A stretch of 33,076 bases of DNA from Bacteroidia bacterium (GTDB taxonomy: Bacteria > Bacteroidota > Bacteroidia > Bacteroidales > Prolixibacteraceae), in NCBI GenBank assembly GCA_026391655.1, contig JAPLDR010000064.1:1-33076 (forward strand). Reading direction: 5' to 3'. Each line of letters begins with the position of its first letter. The first letter of the stretch is position 1. The position numbers and the translations under genes are program-made. A model generated the notes under the pieces. The model saw nothing but the letters and a program-made list of their open reading frames with translations. It was not told where the DNA came from and did not search any database. Positions 17,267 to 25,360 of the stretch are shown here, one piece after another.

Positions 17267-18556
17267 ATGAAACCAAAAAACTTCTTGACGCTAATTCTTC
17301 CCTCGACATTCTTGTTTTTAACCCTTTTCATCACAACAATTCCCGGTTCAGGTCAGGGACTTCCTGCGGCTACTCCCGAAAAACTGGGTCTTTCATCCGA
17401 ACGATTGAACCGCATTGATTCAGTGATGGTTGATTATGTGAAAAATGGAAAGATGCCGGGGATGGTGGCTATGATTATTCGTCACGGGAAAGTGGGATAT
17501 TTCAAATCTTTCGGATTGAAAGACATTGAGGGGAAAAAAGAGATGTCGAACGATGCGATGTTCCGTATCGCATCCATGTCGAAAGCCATTACTTCGGTAG
17601 CTATAATGACCTTATATGAAGAGGGTTATTTCCTGTTGACCGATCCCGTTTCCAAATTTATTCCTGAGTGTAGAACCCCTAAAGTGGTTATGAAATCGCC
17701 TACTTCCGACAGTATTATCCTTGTTCCGGTCAAAAGCGAAATTACTATACGACAACTACTTAACCACACATCCGGGATTACTTATGGCGATGCCTTGCAG
17801 GGGAAATATTACAAACAGGCAGGTATGACCGTGGGGCTTACACCTACAAAAGGAACTATCGCTGAGATGATTAAAAAACTGGGGCAATTACCGCTTATTT
17901 CACAGCCCGGTGAAGAATTTCATTATGGCATGTCGGTTGATGTGCTCGGATATCTGATTGAAGCGATCTCCAAAATGCCATTGGACGAGTATCTCAGGAA
18001 ACATATTTTTGAACCGCTCAAAATGCAGGATACCTATTTTAGCCTGCCGCAGAATAAAATTCCCCGGTTAGTCACTTTGTACAAATTGAGTAGCGGAAAG
18101 CTGGTTCCGGCAAACGGATATTTTCATTATCCCGATCAACAGACCTATTTTTCGGGAGGTGCCGGACTCGTATCAACAGCCGCCGATTATTCAAGATTTG
18201 CGCAAATGCTGCTGAATAAGGGAGAGCTGGACGGAAAACGGATTCTCAGTCGTAAGACCATTGAATTAATGACTACCAACTCCATTGGCGATCTGTTTAT
18301 TTTTAATCCATTCAAACACAATGGGATAATGGGTGATAAATTTGGCTACGGTTTTGGAATACGCACCGAAAGGGGCCTTTATGATGAAGTTGAATCAATC
18401 GGAACATTTGGTTGGGACGGCGCTTTCTATACCCGTTTCTGGGTTGATCCCAAAGAAGACCTTATCGGCATTTTTATGTCGCAGGTAGATAGCAACTGGG
18501 ATGAAAACCTTATCGGTAAATTCAGGGTGCTTGTTTACCAATCGATAAATGATTAA
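17267..18556 (+). CDS. Secreted serine hydrolase, class C beta-lactamase/esterase family
   Basis: A 429-residue protein with a signal peptide (about 1-29, ending GSGQ). It belongs to the penicillin-binding-like serine hydrolase family. The active-site SxxK motif is S103-M-S-K106 (FRIASMSKAITS). The second motif is Y220-G-M-S (HYGMSVDVLG), in the place of YxN/YxS. LLNHTSGITYG (164-174) is a family block, and FGWDGAFYTRFWVDP near the C-terminus supplies the third motif region. Many members outside antibiotic resistance are esterases or peptidases of unknown substrate. In a glycan cluster, removal of an ester group is plausible but unproven. It is the first gene after the AT-rich insert and sits 174 bases before the CBM9/PKD gene. 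Confidence 0.9.
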   Translation: MKPKNFLTLILPSTFLFLTLFITTIPGSGQGLPAATPEKLGLSSERLNRIDSVMVDYVKNGKMPGMVAMIIRHGKVGYFKSFGLKDIEGKKEMSNDAMFRIASMSKAITSVAIMTLYEEGYFLLTDPVSKFIPECRTPKVVMKSPTSDSIILVPVKSEITIRQLLNHTSGITYGDALQGKYYKQAGMTVGLTPTKGTIAEMIKKLGQLPLISQPGEEFHYGMSVDVLGYLIEAISKMPLDEYLRKHIFEPLKMQDTYFSLPQNKIPRLVTLYKLSSGKLVPANGYFHYPDQQTYFSGGAGLVSTAADYSRFAQMLLNKGELDGKRILSRKTIELMTTNSIGDLFIFNPFKHNGIMGDKFGYGFGIRTERGLYDEVESIGTFGWDGAFYTRFWVDPKEDLIGIFMSQVDSNWDENLIGKFRVLVYQSIND

Positions 18557-18730
18557 AAGTTAATGACCTATACGGGAAACAAGCTAAAAAAACAGTCAAT
18601 TGAAATTTATCTCATTGGCGAATAGACGAATTATTAACATTATAAAACGAGTAGGGTTTCTTTATCACTTCCGATCATAACTTAGAAGTAGCAAATAATT
18701 TCATTTTCTAAATCCAATCAATCTTTCCAA

Positions 18731-19828
18731 ATGACCACCATGAAAAATAACAAAACCTTCGTCCTTGCTTTATTTACGACACTTTGTTCCATTGCTACTA
18801 CTAACGCTCAAATTGCCGACAGTACCATCAGAATCTTTCAGTTTCCGGCCGACAAAATCCCGCGTATCGATGGAAATGCCGATGATTGGGCGATTGTTCC
18901 CAAAGATTATATCATTGGCAGTGACCAGCTTACTGAAGATTCAGGAAGGATTCCGAAGCTTGACTCCCTCGATCTGAATGTCAAGGTTCGTGTAGGTTGG
19001 GTAAAAGGACTCAACCGGCTGTATGTCCTTTATGAGGCTTACGACAACTATTGGGACTTTTCGCGCACGGATTTACACCATGATATATTTGAATTGGTGG
19101 TAGATGGCGATTTCTCGGGTGGACCTTTGGCAGAAGAGATTCATCCCAATAAGCGGCGAATAGGTAAATGGGAAGGTTATTCTACTTTTCATGGTGTGCA
19201 AGCCCAGAATTATCACATTTATACGCCGGCCGAAGGGCAGGATTGGTGTCTTGCCTGGGGCTGCCAACCGTGGATTAAGGAAATGCCATGGGCCAATGCA
19301 GCCTATAATTACAATTTCAAACCCGGAGAATCGGGACATCTGACGCTGGAATTCTGGATTACCCCATTTGATTATGCGGGTCCGGAAGGTCCTGCTCAGG
19401 CGGTTGAATCAGTCTTGCGTGAGAATAAAATAATCGGATTATGCTGGGCCATTATTGACTGGGACGATGTGAATGCCAGTAAAAATCACGGATTCTGGAA
19501 TATTTCCAATAAACACATTATGTATGGAAATGCCACGTATTTACGGATGGCAAAACTAATGCCCCTCGAACCACCGTTCCGAAAAAAGATCGATGCCAAC
19601 TGGTCGTTCAAAATACTTGATATGGATCGTCGTCTGGTTGCCTTTCAGGATATGTCGGAAGGTAAAATTACCTCATGGAAATGGGATTTTGGCGACGGGA
19701 CAACCTCAGCTGAGCAGCACCCTATTCATAAATACGAAAAAGGAGGAAGATTTATTGTAACGCTCTATGCCGAAGGACCTGACGGGAAGTCACGCCGGGC
19801 AAAGGTCTGGGATGTGGCACTAAAATGA
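18731..19828 (+). CDS. Exported CBM9-like and PKD domain protein
   Basis: A 365-residue exported protein with a signal peptide ending TTNAQ (about residue 27). Residues about 40-280 look like a family 9-type carbohydrate-binding domain: IDGNADDWAIVP at 46-57, then VGWVKGLNRLYVLYEAYD and DIFELVVDGD. Residues about 291-362 form a PKD domain with the signature WKWDFGDGTTS and a closing VTLYAEGPDG. No catalytic domain is apparent, so it is probably a surface or periplasmic glycan-binding protein. An in-frame ATG at 18740 is an alternative start. The next gene (DUF5597 GH35-like) follows after 61 bases and may be cotranscribed. Confidence 0.8.
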   Translation: MTTMKNNKTFVLALFTTLCSIATTNAQIADSTIRIFQFPADKIPRIDGNADDWAIVPKDYIIGSDQLTEDSGRIPKLDSLDLNVKVRVGWVKGLNRLYVLYEAYDNYWDFSRTDLHHDIFELVVDGDFSGGPLAEEIHPNKRRIGKWEGYSTFHGVQAQNYHIYTPAEGQDWCLAWGCQPWIKEMPWANAAYNYNFKPGESGHLTLEFWITPFDYAGPEGPAQAVESVLRENKIIGLCWAIIDWDDVNASKNHGFWNISNKHIMYGNATYLRMAKLMPLEPPFRKKIDANWSFKILDMDRRLVAFQDMSEGKITSWKWDFGDGTTSAEQHPIHKYEKGGRFIVTLYAEGPDGKSRRAKVWDVALK

Positions 19829-19889
19829 TTTTCCATTTTGAAAAATTGTAACTTTTAATGAAAACTGTACTCCTGTTAAAATAATCCAT

Positions 19890-21605
19890 ATGAAAACTAA
19901 CTTGCTGTTTAACATCAGATTGCTGTGTATGTTTGTTCTGATAACCGTTTCGTGTACTACCAAAATCAAAAATGATATTCCTCATCTTCAAAAACAGGGT
20001 ACTGCAACCCAATTAATTGTGGATGGAAAGCCATTTCTTATTTTAGGAGGGGAAGTGTCGAATACCGCTTCATCAAGTTTAGAATACATGAACACGGTAT
20101 GGCTGAATCTTAATAAGATGAATTTCAACACTGTACTTATCGCAGTTGCCTGGGGATGGGTTGAACCAGAAGAAGGCAGGTTCGACTTTTCGCTTGTTGA
20201 CGGATTACTCGAAGGAGCCCGGTCGCATAACCTGAAAGTCGTTTTTTTATGGTTTGGAAGCTGGAAAAACGGGATTTCGAGCTTCGTTCCAACCTGGGTC
20301 AAGGCCAACCAGGAAAAATTTCCACGCGTCCAGGTGAAGAGCGGAAAGTCTATTGAAGTTCTCTCTACCTTGAGCGAAACGAACAGGGAATATGATACCC
20401 GGGCTTATACCGCCTTTATGCGCCATATCCGCGAAGTCGATTCGAATAAGAATACCGTCCTGATGATTCAGCTTCAGAATGAAGTTGGGGTATTGGGCGA
20501 CTCACGCGACAGGAGCAAACCAGCCAATGAGGCTTTTGTTAAGGCTGTTCCGAGGGAACTGATTGATTATCTTTCCAGGCATAAAGACTCACTTTTACCT
20601 GAAATTCGTAAAGTTTGGGAAACAACAGGCTTTAAAACTGAAGGAAACTGGGAAGAAGTTTTTGGAACCACACCTGCTACTGACGAACTTTTTATGGCCT
20701 GGAACTACGCACAATACATGGATAAAATGGCAGCGACGGGCAAGGCCGAATATCCGCTGCCTGTGTTTACAAATTCATGGATTGTTCAGCCTGAGGATAA
20801 AGGTCCTGGCGATTATCCAAGTGGTGGTGCAGAACCTCTTACGCTCGAAGTATGGAAAGCAGGTGCCCCAAATATTGACATCAATGCCCCTGACATCTAT
20901 TTACCCAATTTCGACGAATGGGTTGCCCTGTTCAATCGCAATGGTAATCCCTTGTTTGTCCCTGAATCGAGAGGCGATTCAGGTGGTGCGGCCAATGCCT
21001 TCTATGCTATCGGACAACACGCTGCAATCGGGTATTCACCATTCGGCATAGACAATACGGCCCGATTACTTGCTTTGCGCCCTGGTTCTGAAGTAAAAGC
21101 TCCTGAGGAAATCGAAAACCTGCCTTTACCGAAAGCTTACGAGACATTAAAGCAATTGTCACCGGTTATTCTTGAAAATCAAGGCAAAGGCACTATTGCA
21201 GCGGCATGGTTAACCTCAGAAAAACAGGCTAAGGAAATTCAATTAGGGAATTACAAACTGAACGTTGAAGTATGGCGCAACCGCCGTAATCCGGAACAAG
21301 CTGCAAAGATTGGCTACGGGATATTCATCGCAGTTGGTCCCGATGAATACCTGATTTCGGGATGCGATATCAGGGTAACATTTACCCCAACCACTCCAGG
21401 GCCTCAAATTGCCGGCCTCGCATCTGTTGAAACCGGTAAATTCGAAAATGGCAAATGGATTCCAGGACGAAAGTTAAGCGGTGACGACATACTTTTGCGA
21501 TACGATCTCGGCGCAGCTGCTGATGTCAACCAGTCGGGAAGCGGCATACAAATACGAGGCTTAATTCATAATATTCAACGGGTTAAGTTGTATCGCTATG
21601 AATAA
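19890..21605 (+). CDS. DUF5597 GH35-like hydrolase (beta-galactosidase-type), copy 1
   Basis: A 571-residue clan GH-A enzyme. The N-terminus ends LITVSC, so it may be a lipoprotein attached through C22. The barrel begins at GTATQLIVDGKPFLILGGE (37-55). VEPEEGRFDF (91-100) is the GH35/GH42-type block. The acid/base is E198 in IQLQNEVG and the nucleophile is E359 in LFVPESRG. The C-terminal part has the DUF5597 block (FIAVGPDEYLISG and WIPGRKLSGDD). Two relatives lie on the opposite strand (27619-29334 and 29378-31009); this copy is clearly closer to the first. The family is annotated as beta-galactosidase-like, and removal of terminal galactose from side chains would fit the cluster; specificity is not known. 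Confidence 0.82.
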   Translation: MKTNLLFNIRLLCMFVLITVSCTTKIKNDIPHLQKQGTATQLIVDGKPFLILGGEVSNTASSSLEYMNTVWLNLNKMNFNTVLIAVAWGWVEPEEGRFDFSLVDGLLEGARSHNLKVVFLWFGSWKNGISSFVPTWVKANQEKFPRVQVKSGKSIEVLSTLSETNREYDTRAYTAFMRHIREVDSNKNTVLMIQLQNEVGVLGDSRDRSKPANEAFVKAVPRELIDYLSRHKDSLLPEIRKVWETTGFKTEGNWEEVFGTTPATDELFMAWNYAQYMDKMAATGKAEYPLPVFTNSWIVQPEDKGPGDYPSGGAEPLTLEVWKAGAPNIDINAPDIYLPNFDEWVALFNRNGNPLFVPESRGDSGGAANAFYAIGQHAAIGYSPFGIDNTARLLALRPGSEVKAPEEIENLPLPKAYETLKQLSPVILENQGKGTIAAAWLTSEKQAKEIQLGNYKLNVEVWRNRRNPEQAAKIGYGIFIAVGPDEYLISGCDIRVTFTPTTPGPQIAGLASVETGKFENGKWIPGRKLSGDDILLRYDLGAAADVNQSGSGIQIRGLIHNIQRVKLYRYE

Positions 21606-21657
21606 AAATTTCAAAACAGGATTAAAGTCAGTTAAGAAAAGCCAAAAAAGAAACTAT

Positions 21658-21749
21658 GCCACTAAGACACTGAGACACAAAGTTTCACAAAGCATTTGAT
21701 ATCTGTAATTTAATCTTAGTGGAACTTTGAGTCTTTGAGACTTTGTGGC
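21658..21749. repeat. 35-bp imperfect terminal inverted repeat (dispersed-type element)
   Basis: A left arm at 21658-21692 starting GCCACTAAGACACTGAGACA is inverted at 21715-21749 around a 22-base loop, matching at 27 of 35 positions. The arms are built from short ACACAAAG-like units and begin and end with GCCAC/GTGGC. Very similar palindromes are, in my experience, scattered in intergenic DNA of environmental Bacteroidota. It sits in the 226-base gap between the GH35-like and GH105 genes, where transcribed RNA could form a long hairpin. Confidence 0.85.
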
Positions 21750-21831
21750 AGGAAAAAGACTTTTCAGAATGCACTCATTTTTCAAAATAAAGAACGAATC
21801 ATTACATATAAATTACTAAAACTTTAATAAC

Positions 21832-23061
21832 ATGAAACTTATAACTTGTATTTGCCTGATTCTTCTTTTTGCTTACCAGCTTAAAGCACAGGAAGATGAG
21901 ATCATTGTCAGGAAAGTTGCCGACAATGTCCTGAAAAATGATGCCTTTCAATTTGAAGGGGTTTATAATAATCAAACGTATAATTCGAGCAAAGATATCC
22001 CGGATACTGTAACAGTCAGATTAAAAAGTCCTTATTCTGGTTGGTATTATGTAAACGGTGTATTGAACATGGCCATGATTGATTTGGGCGATTTTTTGAA
22101 AGACGAAAAATATACCAATCATGCCATACAGCATGTTACCTTCAGTTTGGAAAATTACAAGTACTTTGAGAATCGAAAAAACCAGAATGACAGACGTATT
22201 CCGTTCCGCCCAATTATTAACATCCGTGAGCTCGACGACTGCGGTGCTATGGGAGCAAGTGTTATTGAAGTCTATCAAAAAGTGAATAAGCCGGAATTCA
22301 GGAGTTATATTGATAGGACTGCCAACCACATCACAAATATACAGGAACGGCTTGAAGATGGAACTTTGGTTCGCAAAGCACCGAACCCAATGACCTTATG
22401 GGCTGACGACCTTTATATGAGCGTTCCTTTTCTGGCACGCATGGGCAAACTAACCGGTGATACCAAATACTACGATGATGCTATCCGCCAGGTTCTTAAT
22501 TTCGATAAATATCTTTGGGATCCAGGGAAAGAGCTTTATTACCACTGCTATTTTGATGATTTAAAACGAAATGGTGTAGCACATTGGGGGCGTTGCAACG
22601 GATGGATTATGTGTGCCCAGGTACACCTATTGAACATGCTTCCAACCAATTATCCCAAACGCGACTTGATTATTAAAACCCTTGAACGACAGATCGTAGG
22701 AATATCAAAGTACCAAAATGGGAATGGAATTTGGTATCAGGTTTTGGATAAAAACGATTCGTATCCGGAATCGTCGTGTACCGCAATGTTTGTCTATTCA
22801 ATTGCCCGCGCAGTAAACGAAGGTTGGATTGATAAACGATATGCGTCAATTGCGCTGACAGGTTGGGATGGATTAAAGAAATTGATGATTACCCCTGACG
22901 GCCAAATGAAAGATGTATGTGTCGGAACCGGAATTCAAAACGATTTATTTTTCTATTACAATCGTCCGGCAAAAGCAGATGACACACATGGCACAGGATC
23001 GCTCATCGAAGCTGGAATAGAAGTGATTAAGCTCAAAAAGAATATGATTCGCAGAAACTAA
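21832..23061 (+). CDS. Unsaturated rhamnogalacturonyl hydrolase-type enzyme (GH88/GH105)
   Basis: A 409-residue protein with a signal peptide ending QLKAQ (about residue 20) and an (alpha/alpha)6-barrel of GH105 type, like Bacillus YteR. LWADDLYMSVPFL (189-201) holds the catalytic Asp (D192/D193). HWGRCNGW (251-258) is the second family signature, and SPYSGWYYVNG (66-76) lines the active site. GH105 enzymes remove the unsaturated uronic acid that polysaccharide lyases leave at the end of oligosaccharides, by hydrating the double bond. Such an enzyme implies a lyase elsewhere in the genome, since none is visible here. It is the last plus-strand gene; its stop codon is two bases from the stop of the convergent GH106-like gene. 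Confidence 0.9.
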   Translation: MKLITCICLILLFAYQLKAQEDEIIVRKVADNVLKNDAFQFEGVYNNQTYNSSKDIPDTVTVRLKSPYSGWYYVNGVLNMAMIDLGDFLKDEKYTNHAIQHVTFSLENYKYFENRKNQNDRRIPFRPIINIRELDDCGAMGASVIEVYQKVNKPEFRSYIDRTANHITNIQERLEDGTLVRKAPNPMTLWADDLYMSVPFLARMGKLTGDTKYYDDAIRQVLNFDKYLWDPGKELYYHCYFDDLKRNGVAHWGRCNGWIMCAQVHLLNMLPTNYPKRDLIIKTLERQIVGISKYQNGNGIWYQVLDKNDSYPESSCTAMFVYSIARAVNEGWIDKRYASIALTGWDGLKKLMITPDGQMKDVCVGTGIQNDLFFYYNRPAKADDTHGTGSLIEAGIEVIKLKKNMIRRN

Positions 23062-23063
23062 AT

Positions 23064-25307
23064 TCAGCGTGTTGGTCCGATGACAATGAACCGTGACTCG
23101 TATGGTGCAAGTACAAGAGGGAGACTTACAGTTTCTTTCCCAGACCTGGTGCCCTTCAACGGTTCGATTTTCCCTGAGATTGCATCCCAAACCTGCGTCT
23201 GACCCTTCCCAGTTAATGTAGCTGTTCGCGACTGTGTCTGGTCAGACTCATTAAAAAAGAAATAGATATCCCCATCTTTTAGTGAACGATGAATGTATTT
23301 GACCGATGCGCAGGTGGCATCAAGTTCAACATCCGGTTTGGGCAGAGCCGAAACAACGCGCGGAGTGATTGCCGGGGTGGACTCAAGCGTTGCAAAGCTC
23401 AGGTCGGGAGCAGCCTCCGGGTTCAGAAAAGTACGGTCAACAACCATCGTCGGTGTACGACCTACAAATACAACCTTACCTCCGGCGGCTGCAAATGCAC
23501 GAAGAAGTTCTAACATCTTTTTCTGAATCACGGTTGAAGTGGGGATGATAATTGCACGGTAGATCTGACCGCTCAGGTTCTTTATCCCGCCCTTTTCAAG
23601 CGTGCAGACTTGAGTAAACGAATCATAGTCGATGTAATCAAAGTCGATTTGCTGTTCCAACAATTGTGTTGTCAGTTTGACTGTGACCGAATCTGCTTCC
23701 TGGTCGCCGAGCCACTCGCTGTCTGTTGGGTGATATAGTGCAACCTGTGCTGCCGGACGACCAATAGCCAGCAAGTAACTTGCACGGCTGACATACCAAC
23801 CGGTAGTAGCGGGATTTGCATCTACGGATGGTGCGGTGTTCAGACCGCGGATGTTCATGTAATTTATACCGCGAACGAACTGGTAATCAGTAACAAATTT
23901 TCCCGACGGACCAACACTACCACCCTGTTCTGTCCATATCTGGGGACGGCCAAACAGATGAGCGGCAGAAGATGCGAGTTTGGGAAAATCGGCGATAATA
24001 CCCGGCTTTATCTGGCTGAGATTGTCGATTCCGGGGACTCCGACATATCGCAAGTCGCGGAAGAAGGAGCCTTCGTTGCGGATAAGGTCTTCACCACGGG
24101 TCAGGTTGATCATCAGCTCTTCGTGGTTCAGGTGGGCCATATATTCCATTTTGCGTACCGCGCACCAGTCCTCCATAGGTTTGAAGAAATTGTCACGAAA
24201 CATGCTGCTCCACACATCCCAGTAGTCTGCTTTGGCGCGTTTAGCCTCAGGTGTCAGTTCGCCGGCAAAAAATTGGGCGATGTAGGGTTTCAAATCGTAG
24301 CCTTTTTCCTTTTGAAACGTCTCAGGTAGCTTAGGCGTCCATGGCATAAAGCCGGTATAGTCAGGCTCATCGCCGCGAAAGCCAAGAATTGTCTTGCCGA
24401 ACTCATCCCCAACGAGTTTTTCGTATGTTTCAAAAATAATTTTCAGATAAGTACGTGTGGCATCGGGATTGAGATAGTCGATCAGCGAGTAGCGGCTGTC
24501 TTTGGCGTTAGTACCGTCTTCACGATTTACATATCGCGTGGGTGAGCTTCGGAAGACATGGCGGACGAAGTTTACTTCCCACATTCCCTGATTGGGAGCA
24601 GTCCATTGGAATTGTCCGTCAGAAGGGAGCGGTATTACTTCACTCTGAGGCGCCGCTACACTCCCGCGCGCCGACATACGCTGATTTACCAGAATACCGA
24701 GAGTTTCAGGAGGCAACGGGATTTTAAGCGTCTGCCCGCCAGCGACCGTATATCGCGCATCGGCGACAATACCCTGCATACCCAGATTGGGATAGTCCCT
24801 GCTGATCATACCGCCGGCGAAACCGTCGGGATACCCTGCGTCGCCTTCAATCCAGACTTTCATGCCACGTTTTTTACATTCCTGCATAACAAGTTTCACA
24901 AGGACAAGGTATTCTGGTGTAAAATACTTTGGAAGCAAGCCGCGCGAGTTGTTGATCATGTAAACCCTCCCACCATTGGCATAAATCTGCTCAATATCGG
25001 CCACGATGCGTTCTCTGGTCTGCTGTCCTCCCCAAATGGCCCAGTGAATTGCCCCATATTCACTTGGAGGCGTTGCAAAGGAAGCGGCTGCCTCACGAAC
25101 TGATGGTACAGTAACCTGCCGCCACGAATTTTGTGCTACTACCAAAGAAGGAAGCAATGACAGGATGAAGAAACTGAGAGGGACGGCGATGTTGGAAAGC
25201 ATCATTTTGAGTACCCCCCTGAATTCAGGACGGTGACAATAATCTTGGTTGGTGAACTTCATAATAGCGTGTTTTACTTTCATAAGTTTGCAAAATTTGC
25301 GAATCAC
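23064..25307 (-). CDS. GH106-like (alpha-L-rhamnosidase-type) hydrolase, copy 2
   Basis: A 747-residue reading frame. EYGAIHWAIWGG (83-94) opens the mature part. WIEGDAGYPDGFAGG (152-166) corresponds to DEWNYPSGIVGG in the relative at 13607-15982. GFRGDEPDY (309-317) and AHLNHEEL (391-398) carry the candidate catalytic Glu/Asp. A Rossmann-like domain (IIIPTSTVIQKKM) and a C-terminal beta domain follow. The signal sequence (SNIAVPLSFFILSLLPSLVVAQ) starts only at residue 38. The real start is therefore probably ATG 25205 (residue 35, preceded by AGGGGGG) or ATG 25262, rather than 25307. It is the last gene of the minus-strand operon, 53 bases after GH3. It is markedly diverged from copy 1, so a different linkage is likely. 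Alpha-rhamnosidase is the best guess. Confidence 0.78.
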   Translation of the reverse strand: MIRKFCKLMKVKHAIMKFTNQDYCHRPEFRGVLKMMLSNIAVPLSFFILSLLPSLVVAQNSWRQVTVPSVREAAASFATPPSEYGAIHWAIWGGQQTRERIVADIEQIYANGGRVYMINNSRGLLPKYFTPEYLVLVKLVMQECKKRGMKVWIEGDAGYPDGFAGGMISRDYPNLGMQGIVADARYTVAGGQTLKIPLPPETLGILVNQRMSARGSVAAPQSEVIPLPSDGQFQWTAPNQGMWEVNFVRHVFRSSPTRYVNREDGTNAKDSRYSLIDYLNPDATRTYLKIIFETYEKLVGDEFGKTILGFRGDEPDYTGFMPWTPKLPETFQKEKGYDLKPYIAQFFAGELTPEAKRAKADYWDVWSSMFRDNFFKPMEDWCAVRKMEYMAHLNHEELMINLTRGEDLIRNEGSFFRDLRYVGVPGIDNLSQIKPGIIADFPKLASSAAHLFGRPQIWTEQGGSVGPSGKFVTDYQFVRGINYMNIRGLNTAPSVDANPATTGWYVSRASYLLAIGRPAAQVALYHPTDSEWLGDQEADSVTVKLTTQLLEQQIDFDYIDYDSFTQVCTLEKGGIKNLSGQIYRAIIIPTSTVIQKKMLELLRAFAAAGGKVVFVGRTPTMVVDRTFLNPEAAPDLSFATLESTPAITPRVVSALPKPDVELDATCASVKYIHRSLKDGDIYFFFNESDQTQSRTATLTGKGQTQVWDAISGKIEPLKGTRSGKETVSLPLVLAPYESRFIVIGPTR

Positions 25308-25360
25308 ATGTGTGAGCCTGGTATGTTATATTAAAAGTTTCATCTATATTCCAAGTATTT

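Noticed and set aside
20563-21051. 162-codon plus-strand frame inside the DUF5597 gene
   Set aside because: It overlaps the catalytic region of a complete gene in another frame and has no signal, domain or spacing to support it.
24558-25103. 181-codon plus-strand frame opposite the second GH106-like gene
   Set aside because: The minus-strand protein has clear family motifs over the same bases; the plus frame shows none and reads like an antisense shadow.
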